Shown here: positions 37,053 to 45,924 of the stretch, one piece after another
Layout: every line of letters begins with the position of its first letter
Numbering within the stretch: the stretch's first letter is position 1
DNA from: Rhodonellum sp041748555
Lineage (GTDB): Bacteria > Bacteroidota > Bacteroidia > Cytophagales > Cyclobacteriaceae
Assembly: GCA_041748555.1 (NCBI GenBank)
Contig: JBGTDA010000136.1
Location: 67,441 to 131,440 of the forward strand
DNA: 64,000 bases
Direction of reading: 5' to 3'
Notes under the pieces: generated by a model
What the model saw: the letters and a program-made list of their open reading frames with translations, nothing else
The model's database searches: none
Told to the model about the DNA's origin: nothing
Made by a program: the position numbers and the translations under genes

Positions 37053-37340
37053 ATGCCCATGAAAACTGTTCAGTCAATTGAGAAGGAAAAGATCGGAAAC
37101 CTGAAATTTTCAAAACGTGAGGTATTGTTGAGTCCTACCGAAATCAAAAACAGGACTGTTGATTTACTCCGTGCACAAGCTCTTGGAAATCTTCTTCAAA
37201 GCAAGGTAAACATCACTTTTGAAACTGCCGACGAAAAAATTTATCAGGTCTCCACTACAGTGTGGGCGGTAGGTCAGGATTTTGTCACCCTGAAAGGTGG
37301 CGTCCACATCCCCATCAACGCCATAGTAGAAGTAGCATAG
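37053..37340 (+). CDS. Hypothetical 95-residue protein
   Basis: The frame is open from a TTG at 37050; ATG codons at 37053 and 37059 are the likely starts. Residues 1-50 are charged and helical (LLSPTEIKNRTVDLLRAQALGNLLQSK), residues 50-95 alternate like a small beta-barrel (VNITFETADEKIYQVST, VWAVGQDFVTLKGGVHIP). The second half resembles an SH3- or Sm-like barrel in pattern only. It is divergent from ybaB, with an AT-rich inverted repeat (36903-36958) between. Function unknown. Confidence 0.7.
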   Translation: MPMKTVQSIEKEKIGNLKFSKREVLLSPTEIKNRTVDLLRAQALGNLLQSKVNITFETADEKIYQVSTTVWAVGQDFVTLKGGVHIPINAIVEVA

Positions 37341-37352
37341 AAGATGAGATCA

Positions 37353-38741
37353 TCAGGCACTTCCTGCTTTCATCATCTGAATCTCCCTCATTGCTTCTTC
37401 TAAAGAAACCGTTTGCTGAACACCACTATTCAGATTTTTGAAGCTTATTTTCCCTGACGCCAATTCTTCCGAACCTAGGATGATGACATAGGGAATCTGC
37501 TTTTTGTCAGCATAGGTAAACTGTTTTTTGATTTTGGCTAAATCAGGATAGATTTCAGAAATTATACCGTTTTCCCGAAGGGTTTTTAAAATCTTCAAAC
37601 CCGACTTTCTTCCTTCTTCATCAAAATAGGTTATCAGCGTTTGGGTTCCTTCTGATTGGCTTTCGGGAAATACGGAAAGTTCATCCATCACATCATAAAT
37701 CCTGTCCACACCAAATGAGAAACCAACACCTGAAACTCCTTCCAAACCGAAACCTCCCGTAAGATTGTCATATCGTCCCCCGCCACAGACGGAGCCAATG
37801 GAAACATTATTGACTTTTACTTCGAAAATCGCCCCGGTATAATAAGACAGCCCCCTGGCCAACATCACATCAAAATCAACCTGATCCTGATCACCGCCAT
37901 AACTTTGCAGCAGATCAAATACCTCCTCCAATTCACTGATTCCTTTCAGACCGGTTTGGGAGCTTGCCAAAAAGCTCTTCAAAAACTCCAGCTTTTCTAA
38001 ATTCAACTGGGTAAGGCTGATGATCGGAGAAAGTTTCAGGATGGATCCTTCCGAAAAATTTCTTTGCTCCAGCTCTACCCTCACCTTTTCCCAACCTATT
38101 TTGTCCAGCTTATCGATGGCGACACAAAGATCTGATTCACGCCCTGCTTCCCCGATCACTTCCGAGATTCCGGTAAGAATCTTTCGGTTATTGATCTTGA
38201 TGGAATAGTCAAGAAGACCCAGTTTTTTGAACACCCTCTTGATCATGAGGAGAATTTCCACTTCACAGATGAGGCTGTCTGTACCCACTACATCGGCGTC
38301 GCACTGGTAAAATTCTCTGTACCTTCCTTTTTGTGGCCTGTCAGCACGCCACACCGGCTGTATCTGAAATCTTTTGAAAGGAAAGGCAATGTCATTTCGG
38401 TTCATCACCACATACCTGGCAAAAGGAACTGTCAAATCATATCGAAGTCCTTTTTCAGTTAATTTATGAGATGTTTTAGCAGCTCCTGATTCCAGGTCAT
38501 CTACCGTTACATCCTTTAAAAAATCCCCACTGTTAAGAATTTTAAATATCAGCTGATCTCCTTCATCGCCATATTTACCGGTGAGTGTGCTGAGATTCTC
38601 AATTGCCGGTGTTTCAAGTTGTTGAAACCCGAACAATTTAAAGGTTTCTTTGATGGTGTCGAATATAAAATTTCTTCTTGCCATTTGTAAAGGACCAAAA
38701 TCTCTGGTGCCTTTTGGCAAACTCGGTTTTTGAACGGACAT
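37353..38741 (-). CDS. hisS: Histidine-tRNA ligase
   Basis: 462 residues, class II aminoacyl-tRNA synthetase. Motif 1 lies in LPKGTRDFGPLQMARRNFIF and following, motif 2 in FQIQPVWRADRPQKGRYREFYQ (read in two parts), the HisA signature in MLARGLSYYTGAIFEV, and motif 3 in GVGFSFGVDRIYDVM. The C-terminal anticodon-binding domain includes LKILKTLRENGI and KKQIPYVIILGSEELASG. It charges tRNA-His with histidine in the cytoplasm. It is convergent with a small hypothetical gene, 12 bp between stops. Confidence 0.97.
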   Translation of the reverse strand: MSVQKPSLPKGTRDFGPLQMARRNFIFDTIKETFKLFGFQQLETPAIENLSTLTGKYGDEGDQLIFKILNSGDFLKDVTVDDLESGAAKTSHKLTEKGLRYDLTVPFARYVVMNRNDIAFPFKRFQIQPVWRADRPQKGRYREFYQCDADVVGTDSLICEVEILLMIKRVFKKLGLLDYSIKINNRKILTGISEVIGEAGRESDLCVAIDKLDKIGWEKVRVELEQRNFSEGSILKLSPIISLTQLNLEKLEFLKSFLASSQTGLKGISELEEVFDLLQSYGGDQDQVDFDVMLARGLSYYTGAIFEVKVNNVSIGSVCGGGRYDNLTGGFGLEGVSGVGFSFGVDRIYDVMDELSVFPESQSEGTQTLITYFDEEGRKSGLKILKTLRENGIISEIYPDLAKIKKQFTYADKKQIPYVIILGSEELASGKISFKNLNSGVQQTVSLEEAMREIQMMKAGSA

Positions 38742-38861
38742 TGAATCTGTATATTTTGGCCAAAGGTAATTAAAAATAGAAAAAGGAATAAATGAAAAGA
38801 AGATGGGCTGAGAGAGATATTTGAAAAAGATAGGCTTGGCGATAACGATCTTATTTATCTT

Positions 38862-38896
38862 TTTGGGGAAAAATAAAAAAAAATGTATTACTTTTG
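38862..38896 (+). promoter_or_regulatory. Bacteroidota-type promoter of the 47-residue ORF
   Basis: A -33-like TTTG (38862-38865) and a perfect -7 element TACTTTTG (38889-38896, consensus TAnnTTTG) are 23 bp apart, and the start codon follows 46 bp later. Confidence 0.45.
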
Positions 38897-38942
38897 CGGT
38901 TCATTTTGGCAATAATACACACCACTATAAATAGATACGACA

Positions 38943-39086
38943 ATGGCTGTTACTACATTAAAAAGAAAACTGAAGCGTAAAAGACTGAAACAAACTACGA
39001 GAGTTATCAAAATCAAACAATTGAATGCCAAGCCGGTAATCAAAAATGTTGATGTTGAAGAGTTGAAAAAAGGATTTAATTCTTAA
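38943..39086 (+). CDS. Small strongly basic protein, 47 residues
   Basis: The protein begins MAVTTLKRKLKRKRLKQTTR and continues with VIKIKQLNAKPVIKN, ending in EELKKGFNS. A third of the residues are Lys or Arg, mainly in the first 20 positions. The gene has its own promoter-like element and a strong terminator 28 bp after the stop, so it is expressed as a unit. Bacteroidota genomes often carry a basic protein starting like this (MAVTTLKRK). The charge suggests RNA or ribosome binding, but that is inference. Confidence 0.75.
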   Translation: MAVTTLKRKLKRKRLKQTTRVIKIKQLNAKPVIKNVDVEELKKGFNS

Positions 39087-39113
39087 TTCAGATTTGTTTC
39101 TTTCGGAAGGAAC

Positions 39114-39147
39114 AAAAAGGGCAGCGATCTAATCGTTGCCCTTTTTT
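39114..39147. terminator. Bidirectional rho-independent terminator
   Basis: Stem AAAGGGCAGCGAT/ATCGTTGCCCTTT (one G:T pair) flanked by A-run on the left and T-run on the right, between the convergent 47-residue ORF and the phosphoesterase gene. Confidence 0.85.
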
Positions 39148-39156
39148 GTTTGGCTG

Positions 39157-39663
39157 TTATTTTCCTCTTTTTCCAAGTTCCACCACTTGGAGGTTTTGGA
39201 TTTTTCCTTTTTCCAGTTCAAAAATCAAAAGGGTTCTCATCACATGAAATCCATGATTTCCCATTGCCCCGGGATTCATGTATAGGCAATCCAGGTTACG
39301 GTCATATTCTACCTTGCAGATGTGGGAATGACCACAGATAAACAGTTTTGCCTCACTTTCTTTGATTTTCACCTTGATCCCATCTGCATACCCGGGTGGC
39401 TTCCCGCCGATATGTATCATCAGTACCTTTACTCCTTCTGTTTCGAACAGCAGCTCCTCGGGATAGACGCTTCTCGCTTCCTGATCGTCGATGTTTCCTG
39501 TGATTATTCTGAGTGTCTTTTCTTTTGGCAAGGCCTCCAGAATACGGATGTCGCCAATATCCCCTGCATGCCAAATCTCATCCATTGCTTCCAAATGGTG
39601 GACCACCCGTTCGTCGAAGTAACCATGTGAATCTGATATCAATCCTATTTTTTTCAAAAACAA
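39157..39663 (-). CDS. YfcE-type metallophosphoesterase
   Basis: 168 residues, calcineurin-like fold. Metal-binding motifs in order: GLISDSHGYFD, HAGDIGD, ITGNIDD, MIHIG and ICGHSH, with NPGAMG behind the last. Small enzymes of this family hydrolyse phosphodiesters in vitro; the natural substrate is usually unknown. It converges on the small basic ORF and shares its terminator. Confidence 0.9.
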   Translation of the reverse strand: MFLKKIGLISDSHGYFDERVVHHLEAMDEIWHAGDIGDIRILEALPKEKTLRIITGNIDDQEARSVYPEELLFETEGVKVLMIHIGGKPPGYADGIKVKIKESEAKLFICGHSHICKVEYDRNLDCLYMNPGAMGNHGFHVMRTLLIFELEKGKIQNLQVVELGKRGK

Positions 39664-39814
39664 TTAATTTAAATCCTTATTAAATTATCTCCTTTTCATA
39701 AGGAATAAATTTTTGAGCATTGACAAAAAAGATTTTATGTAAATATGAGAAATCAATTTAAGCCCTTGGGAATCTTTGATCAATAAAGTCCTGTAGGTTA
39801 AAACAAAAACCGGT

Positions 39815-39845
39815 TTTGTAATTGAGCAATAACTTTCTATTTTTA
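39815..39845 (+). promoter_or_regulatory. Putative pdhB promoter
   Basis: TTTG at 39815-39818 and TATTTTTA at 39838-39845 (one mismatch to TAnnTTTG) are 19 bp apart, 22 bp ahead of the ATG. Confidence 0.35.
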
Positions 39846-39867
39846 CGCACGAAAATTTTGTCTAAGA

Positions 39868-40848
39868 ATGAGAGTTATACAATTTAGAGAAGCATTACGA
39901 GAAGCCATGAATGAAGAAATGAGACGCGACAAAAACGTGTTTCTCATGGGTGAGGAAGTAGCAGAGTATAATGGGGCCTATAAAGTCTCCCAAGGGATGC
40001 TTGACGAGTTCGGTCCGGAGCGGGTGGTTGATACGCCCATTTCAGAACTTGGTTTTGCAGGTTTGGGGGTCGGTGCCGGAATGAACGGGCTGAGGCCAAT
40101 CATCGAATTCATGACCTTCAATTTTTCATTGGTGGCTTTCGATCAGATCATCAATTCAACCGCCAAAATGTTGGCCATGTCAGGTGGACAGTACAGTGTG
40201 CCCATAGTTTTCAGAGGCCCCACCGGTAATGCCGGCCAATTGGGAGCTACCCATTCCTCAAACCTGGAAAATTGGTTTGCCAATACTCCGGGTTTAAAAG
40301 TGGTGATTCCTTCCAATCCCTATGATGCAAAAGGTTTGCTCAAGGCATCTATCCGTGACAATGATCCTGTTATCTTCATGGAGTCAGAACTGATGTATGG
40401 CGATAAAGGCGAGGTTCCGGAAAGTGAATATCTACTCCCTATCGGTGTTGCCGATATCAAAAGAAAAGGCAAAGATGTCACCATTATTTCTTTCGGAAAA
40501 ATAATGAAGGTGGCTTTGGAAGCTGCCGAAGAGCTCGCAAAAGACGGTGTGGAGGCTGAAGTAATAGACTTGCGCACAGTCCGTCCGATTGATTATGCCA
40601 CTTGTCTGGAATCTGTAAAAAAAACAAACAGATGTGTAGTAGTGGAAGAAGCCAATCCGTTGGCGGCAATTTCATCAGAACTGACCTATCATATCCAGAG
40701 AAACGCATTCGATTATCTGGATGCACCTGTGATCCGGGTTAATTCAATGGATATTCCTTTGAGTTATTCAGCTCCCTATATTGAAGCTACGCTACCGAAT
40801 GTGAAACGTACCATTGCTGCTGTCAATCAGGTGATGTATAGGAAGTAG
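39868..40848 (+). CDS. pdhB: Pyruvate dehydrogenase E1 component, beta subunit
   Basis: 326 residues. The transketolase-like pyrimidine-binding domain is clear (FLMGEEVAEYNGAYKVSQGM, RVVDTPISELGFAGLGVGAG, FMTFNFSLVAFDQIINS, FRGPTGNAGQLGATHSS). The C-terminal transketolase domain has VTIISFGKIMKVALEAAEEL and EVIDLRTVRPIDYAT. It forms the thiamine-diphosphate active site with an alpha subunit and decarboxylates pyruvate for acetyl-CoA. No alpha subunit gene lies next to it, which is common in this phylum. A strong terminator follows. Confidence 0.95.
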   Translation: MRVIQFREALREAMNEEMRRDKNVFLMGEEVAEYNGAYKVSQGMLDEFGPERVVDTPISELGFAGLGVGAGMNGLRPIIEFMTFNFSLVAFDQIINSTAKMLAMSGGQYSVPIVFRGPTGNAGQLGATHSSNLENWFANTPGLKVVIPSNPYDAKGLLKASIRDNDPVIFMESELMYGDKGEVPESEYLLPIGVADIKRKGKDVTIISFGKIMKVALEAAEELAKDGVEAEVIDLRTVRPIDYATCLESVKKTNRCVVVEEANPLAAISSELTYHIQRNAFDYLDAPVIRVNSMDIPLSYSAPYIEATLPNVKRTIAAVNQVMYRK

Positions 40849-40940
40849 CAGGTAGATGGCAGATAGCAGATTTGATGTACATTCTTAAAGATATAAGGTA
40901 CTGTTGGAAAAAATTTGATACCTCAAAAAAATTAATCAAA

Positions 40941-40974
40941 AAAAACCGCCTTGGCAATGCCAGGCGGTTTTTTT
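40941..40974. terminator. Bidirectional rho-independent terminator
   Basis: The stem ACCGCCTTGGC/GCCAGGCGGT (slightly bulged) has an A-run to its left and seven T to its right. It serves pdhB and the convergent TonB-dependent receptor. Confidence 0.88.
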
Positions 40975-41004
40975 CATAACAATAACCCAATCAACCAGAC
41001 CATT

Positions 41005-43524
41005 CTAGTTATTATTGATAACGGCTCCGGCATTTCCGTCACCGCCTTCTTTCAGATCTTCATTAGTCACTCCTCTTTTTTTCCTTCGAGGACCGTCTAC
41101 GCTTAGTTTACCGATCCTGTAGGAGAAATTTATCTTGAAGTTCATGTTTCTCATAGTGTTGGTACTTTGCTGCATGATGGTAGGCGTGATCAACTCGTTT
41201 CTGATCTTGAATTCGGTCGTGAAGAAGTTTTCGGCACCAAATCCAATACTGCCTTTTTTATCATTGAACTGCTTGTTAAGATTCAGACCATATACACCAA
41301 ATCCTCCTTGTGTTCCCTGTAACTGTACCTGTCTGCCTCTTGCAAAAGTAAAAGCCTGGATCTGCCAATCTCTGGGAAGCGTATAGTTTCCAAACAACCT
41401 TCCGCTCAAAACAAGGCCTTCATTTGATGCCTGGTAAGCAGGATCGCTTAAACCGTTGTCAAGCATTGCATAATAACCTTCAATGCTACCGTTCAGGGAA
41501 AATTTTCCTGAGATGTTTATGTTGGAGAAAATGCTCAACCCTACAGCTCTTTCATTTCCGATATTTTCATAAGTAGTGAAAATAATATCATCGTCCTGTA
41601 CCGTTCTTACAGGTTGAATAGATCCGCTGGTATTTCTCAAAAAACTTGTGAAATTCAATGAAGATCCTTTGATAAAGGTGCTGTAAGAAACCTCATAGTT
41701 GTCTGTCAATTCCGGGTCCAACAATGGATTACCCTGAGTGATTTGCTGTGGATTTGCAGCATTGATGTTTGGATTCAAGAACTGAAGGGAAGGTCTTTGA
41801 ACCCTTCTGTTATAGGCTGCCTTTATCATATTCCCGTTGGAAAGTTTCCGGCTCAAGTTTACACTTGGCACAAACAGACCATAAGAAGGAATATCCGCAG
41901 GCAATTCAGAATTTTTGAAGTCTGCATCTATATTGGTATACTCATATCTCAATCCCGTTTTGATAGTGTAGTTTTCCAGGAAGCCAAGTGTATAGGAAAG
42001 ATAACCTGCAGTTACGTTCTGATTGTAATTGAACTCATTGGAGAAGGCTACATCATTGACCTCTTCAAATGGCCCTGTAGACCCTTCAGCATTGAAATAT
42101 GCGAACTCACTTATTGCCTTTCTGATGATGTTCTTTGCACCGTATTCCAGAATTTGGTTACTGTTATTACCTAAAGGTGTCACATAATCCAGCTGAACAG
42201 TGAATTCTTCATTTATTCCTCCATTCTCGTTTTTTATTCTTCTTAGTACCTGATCAAAACTTTCATTATAAATGCTGTTAATAAAGTCGTTGGTCCTGTT
42301 GTTTTTACTGTATAATCCTGAAATGCTGAATTCTTTCTGTGGCTTCTCAAAAGACTTTGTATAGTTGAAATTCACATCTATGTTGTTGGAAAGATCCGCC
42401 ACATTGACATTTCTCAATACAGCATTCATCAACTCATCTTCTATATAGGTTTCTGTCAGTAAATTGTCCTGGGTGTTTTTCATGTTTCTTACGCCTAAGC
42501 TAACTGAAGCCGTCATGAAATTATATTTGTTGATCTCATAATCCCAACCAAAATTGTATCTGCCAAAAAGCATGTTTGTTTTCGTGTCTGCTGACTGAAG
42601 GATATTCAATGAAGATCCATCGGGAGTCGTCAGTGTCTGTTGATTTTCAAATGACCCCAGAATATTGTAACCGCTTCTTCCAAATCCACCCAAAGTGAAA
42701 CCCATTTTTCCTTTTTTCAAACTGGCATTCAGCCCCAGATTTGATCCTCTCAAACCTACGCTGGTGTTTATATTGAGAGATGCTCCCTGAAGGTTGTTTT
42801 TCTTTGTAATGATGTTGATTACTCCACCTGTTCCTTCGGCATCATATTTTGCGGACGGAGAGGTTATTACTTCTACGGATTTGATTTCCTCGGCAGGAAT
42901 CTGCTTCAGTGCATCGGCAATATTGGATGCCACAATTGCCGATTGTTTTCCATCTATCAAAACCAGAATATTGGCACTTCCTCTCATGGATACATTCCCG
43001 TCGAGATCCACCGAAAGCATAGGAACTCTTCTCAGAACATCTGTGGCACTGCCACCCATGGTAGTTTTGTCATTTTCCGCATTATATATGGTTCGGTCCA
43101 CCCTTTCTTCAATCAGGCTTCTTTGACCCTGAACAGTTACTTCCTGAAGATTGACCGCTTCTTCTTCCAAGGAAAGGTCTCCAAGTGCAATCGCTTTCCT
43201 GGCATCAGATACCTGAATGGGTTCAGATGTGGTAGACTTGAATCCTAAATATGTGGTCTGTAGAAAATAACTGCCGTTTTTAAAACCTGTTATAAAAAAC
43301 TTACCATCCAGATCAGCCACTGCTCCGGCGATTCTGGTTTCACCGTCTGCATCCATTAAAAGAACCGTGGCGTAAGCTACAGGTTGGCCTGAGCTTTTTT
43401 CCAGGACTCTACCCGAAATGCGGTATTCTTCTTTCTCTTGTTCGGCTGTCTGTGCCTGAACTGCCTGAAAGGCTGTAAACACGATCAGGAGGGTTGTTAA
43501 AAATTTTTGGAAGTGAATTTTCAT
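41005..43524 (-). CDS. TonB-dependent receptor, outer membrane beta-barrel family
   Basis: 839 residues: signal peptide MKIHFQKFLTTLLIVFTAFQAVQAQ, carboxypeptidase-regulatory-like domain (YRISGRVLEKSSGQPVAYATV), TonB-box region (AVNLQEVTVQGQRSLIEERVDRTIYN), short plug (TMGGSATDVLRRVPMLSVDLDGNVSMRGS, IKSVEVITSPSAKYDAEGTGG, read in parts) and a barrel of the PF14905 type. It ends with a charged, Gly/Asn-rich tail (EGGDGNAGAVINNN). The plug lacks a full SusC signature and there is no SusD, so it is a stand-alone receptor. It is divergent from the LytS/LytTR genes, an arrangement that suggests regulation by that pair. Confidence 0.92.
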   Translation of the reverse strand: MKIHFQKFLTTLLIVFTAFQAVQAQTAEQEKEEYRISGRVLEKSSGQPVAYATVLLMDADGETRIAGAVADLDGKFFITGFKNGSYFLQTTYLGFKSTTSEPIQVSDARKAIALGDLSLEEEAVNLQEVTVQGQRSLIEERVDRTIYNAENDKTTMGGSATDVLRRVPMLSVDLDGNVSMRGSANILVLIDGKQSAIVASNIADALKQIPAEEIKSVEVITSPSAKYDAEGTGGVINIITKKNNLQGASLNINTSVGLRGSNLGLNASLKKGKMGFTLGGFGRSGYNILGSFENQQTLTTPDGSSLNILQSADTKTNMLFGRYNFGWDYEINKYNFMTASVSLGVRNMKNTQDNLLTETYIEDELMNAVLRNVNVADLSNNIDVNFNYTKSFEKPQKEFSISGLYSKNNRTNDFINSIYNESFDQVLRRIKNENGGINEEFTVQLDYVTPLGNNSNQILEYGAKNIIRKAISEFAYFNAEGSTGPFEEVNDVAFSNEFNYNQNVTAGYLSYTLGFLENYTIKTGLRYEYTNIDADFKNSELPADIPSYGLFVPSVNLSRKLSNGNMIKAAYNRRVQRPSLQFLNPNINAANPQQITQGNPLLDPELTDNYEVSYSTFIKGSSLNFTSFLRNTSGSIQPVRTVQDDDIIFTTYENIGNERAVGLSIFSNINISGKFSLNGSIEGYYAMLDNGLSDPAYQASNEGLVLSGRLFGNYTLPRDWQIQAFTFARGRQVQLQGTQGGFGVYGLNLNKQFNDKKGSIGFGAENFFTTEFKIRNELITPTIMQQSTNTMRNMNFKINFSYRIGKLSVDGPRRKKRGVTNEDLKEGGDGNAGAVINNN

Positions 43525-43618
43525 GATAGGCTTTCGTTTAATTCAAGAATCCGTTTTGGACGCTTTACGGAAACAAAGGAACAACAGGGGCATATCATAT
43601 AAAAATCAAATAGACCGA

Positions 43619-43644
43619 AAGGATTGATTCATCGACCAATCCTT
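43619..43644. promoter_or_regulatory. Perfect inverted repeat in the divergent promoter region
   Basis: AAGGATTG and CAATCCTT are separated by 10 bp, between the receptor and the two-component genes. Arm length and spacing fit a dimer-binding operator. A TAGTTTTG box (TAnnTTTG) at 43768-43775 could be the -7 element of the kinase gene. Confidence 0.35.
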
Positions 43645-43799
43645 AAATTCATCTGATGAACAGTATTTATGAGAAAAAGAAAAATTCTTTATCTGCCGGA
43701 AGCTCCTGTTGGACGTCGTAATAACCTGATTGGCAGATCGGATCAGGCGTGCTACAAAATTTTATTTTAGTTTTGTGCCAAATTACCTACATTAAAAGC

Positions 43800-44873
43800 A
43801 TGGAAAAGTCCCGATTCAAAAAAAACATAACCATATTGATCCATATTCTAGGATGGGGTCTTTTCGGTTCTGTCCTTTTTCTATTTACCCCATTATCCTG
43901 GAAAGTGGACCTACCCTGGGAGTTTTGGTTGAAACAATTGACAATGCTGGTGCTCTTGGTCAGCATTTTTTATTTTAACCTCAATTATCTGATCCCTAAG
44001 TCCTTATTCCGTAATAAATCGTATTTGTTTCTGCTTATCAACTTATTCGCCGGAATCGGATATGTTTTACTTTTGATTTTTTATGATGATTGGTTTAATA
44101 TGTCACAGTTGATGCATCAGGCATTTAGACCTAATGTACCCTATAACCCAAGACCCAGGAACCACACATATGATTTTTTTAATCTTATTACTTTTTATCT
44201 GGCGGTTGGTATCAGCACCAGTATAGCCGCCGTTCAAAGGTGGCAATCCGAAGAGGAAGTCAGAATGGGGTTGGAAAAACAAAAGATAAATTCAGAGCTG
44301 GTTTATTTAAAAGCCCAGATTAATCCCCATTTCTTTTTCAACACGCTGAATAATATTTATTCTCTTACCAATATTGATGTTGAAAAAGCAAAAACTGCTA
44401 TATTGAAACTTTCCAGGATGATGCGGTATGTCCTCTACGAAACTGAAAAAGACCATACCTTATTAAGTAAAGAACTGGATTTTATCAAAGATTTTATTGA
44501 GCTGATGCGCTTACGACTTTCCGAAAAAGTCAAGATCGAGCTTGATATTCCGGTGAAAGTTGAGGATGCAGAACTAGCACCGATGCTTCTCCTACCGTTT
44601 ATTGAAAATTCGTTCAAACACGGTGTCAGTTCTCAAAAACCAAGTTTAATTCAGATCAAAGTTTCTGTTAAGGACAAAGTATTATATTTGACTACAGTAA
44701 ACAAAATTTTCAAATCCAGCACAAACACTCCTGAAGGTAATGCAAGTGGGATAGGTCTTACTAACACCAAAAGAAGGCTTTCTCTTCTCTATAAAAACAG
44801 ACACAGACTCAATATATCGGATGACAATCCGGAAAATGAATACCAGGTTGAACTTCAAATCGATTTGAAATGA
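43800..44873 (+). CDS. LytS/YehU-type sensor histidine kinase
   Basis: 357 residues from MEKSRFKKNITILIHILGWG; the frame extends upstream to 43749 without better support. Four hydrophobic segments fill the first 150 residues or so. The His kinase domain (PF06580) has the phosphoacceptor in LKAQINPHFFFNTLNNIY. The ATPase domain carries the N-box PMLLLPFIENSFKHGVS and the G-box ASGIGLTNTKRRL. The ATGA overlap with the response-regulator gene shows translational coupling. No extracytoplasmic sensor domain is visible, so the signal is unknown. Confidence 0.93.
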   Translation: MEKSRFKKNITILIHILGWGLFGSVLFLFTPLSWKVDLPWEFWLKQLTMLVLLVSIFYFNLNYLIPKSLFRNKSYLFLLINLFAGIGYVLLLIFYDDWFNMSQLMHQAFRPNVPYNPRPRNHTYDFFNLITFYLAVGISTSIAAVQRWQSEEEVRMGLEKQKINSELVYLKAQINPHFFFNTLNNIYSLTNIDVEKAKTAILKLSRMMRYVLYETEKDHTLLSKELDFIKDFIELMRLRLSEKVKIELDIPVKVEDAELAPMLLLPFIENSFKHGVSSQKPSLIQIKVSVKDKVLYLTTVNKIFKSSTNTPEGNASGIGLTNTKRRLSLLYKNRHRLNISDDNPENEYQVELQIDLK

Positions 44874-45601
44874 AAATTAAATGTATAGCGATTGATGATG
44901 AGCCCCTGGCACTCGATCTTGTGTGCAGGTTTGTTGAGCAGACTTCATTTTTATCATTAGTCGGAAAATTTGAAAATGCCATCGAGGCGCTAGGCTTTAT
45001 CAACCAAAATGAAATTGATTTGATTTTTCTGGACATCCAAATGCCTGATCTATCCGGTATGGAGCTGGCAAGAGTGATTGACGGAAAAAACACTGCCAAA
45101 ACTCCCAAAATAATTTTTACCACTGCCTACAATCAGTTTGCGATAGAAGGTTACAAAGTGGATGCTTTGGATTATCTTTTAAAGCCTTTCAGCTACGAAG
45201 AGTTTTTGAAAGCAGCAACAAAGGTATATCAGTACTTCGACAAACAAAAAATCCAGGCTGCACCTTCTTCAAAGACTGATGATTATATTTTTTTAAAAGT
45301 AGAATATCAGCTGGTGAAGGTAATGCTCAAGGAAATCACTCACGTTGAAGCTTACAAGGATTATGTAAAAGTATATCTTACTATTAAGCCAAACCCCATA
45401 CTTTCACTTACTAGCCTGAAAAGCATGGAAGACATGCTGCCTTCCGAAAGATTTATGCGCATCCATCGCTCCTACATCATTGCCCTCGATCACATAGATT
45501 CCATCTCAAGAAATATAGTAAGTATAGGCAATACCCAAATTTCAGTCAGTGAAAACCATAAAGAAAGCTTTATGCAGTTCTTGAGTAAGTGGATGGGTTG
45601 A
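44870..45601 (+). CDS. LytTR-family response regulator
   Basis: 243 residues. The receiver domain (about 3-120) has acidic residues in AIDDEPLALDL, the phosphoacceptor Asp in LIFLDIQMPDLSGMEL, Thr in IIFTTAYNQFA and Lys in DYLLKPFSYEEF. The LytTR DNA-binding domain (about 140-240) reads ITHVEAYKDYVKVYL and ERFMRIHRSYIIALDHIDSI. It is the cognate partner of the kinase. Its target is probably its own region or the divergent receptor. Confidence 0.94.
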   Translation: MKIKCIAIDDEPLALDLVCRFVEQTSFLSLVGKFENAIEALGFINQNEIDLIFLDIQMPDLSGMELARVIDGKNTAKTPKIIFTTAYNQFAIEGYKVDALDYLLKPFSYEEFLKAATKVYQYFDKQKIQAAPSSKTDDYIFLKVEYQLVKVMLKEITHVEAYKDYVKVYLTIKPNPILSLTSLKSMEDMLPSERFMRIHRSYIIALDHIDSISRNIVSIGNTQISVSENHKESFMQFLSKWMG

Positions 45602-45924
45602 TTCCCCGACTTACCTGAAATGGATATCTGCTAGTCTTTATGGAAATAGAATCTGCTTTTTCTGAAGAATTTTGGACCCGGAACCCAGAAATCCTCAGAA
45701 TCATATCCTGAATAATCAGATTTATCTTTGATCCTGTTTCCCTCTTACTTCTGAGTTTGCGGAAATTTTCACCTTGGGAGATTCCAATTTTAAATACTCA
45801 AAATTTTACTGATTAGTTGATTTTAGGAATTATCATTTTCCAATGAATTTTTGGAAATCACGGCATTTTTTTATTTTTTTTGATTTGACCGGTACTTAGT
45901 ACAGTATTTGCCCGATACAGTCAC
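45602..45924. other. Intergenic region, nothing clear
   Basis: 323 bp of AT-rich sequence between two same-strand genes. No convincing gene, hairpin or promoter element is seen. Confidence 0.4.
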
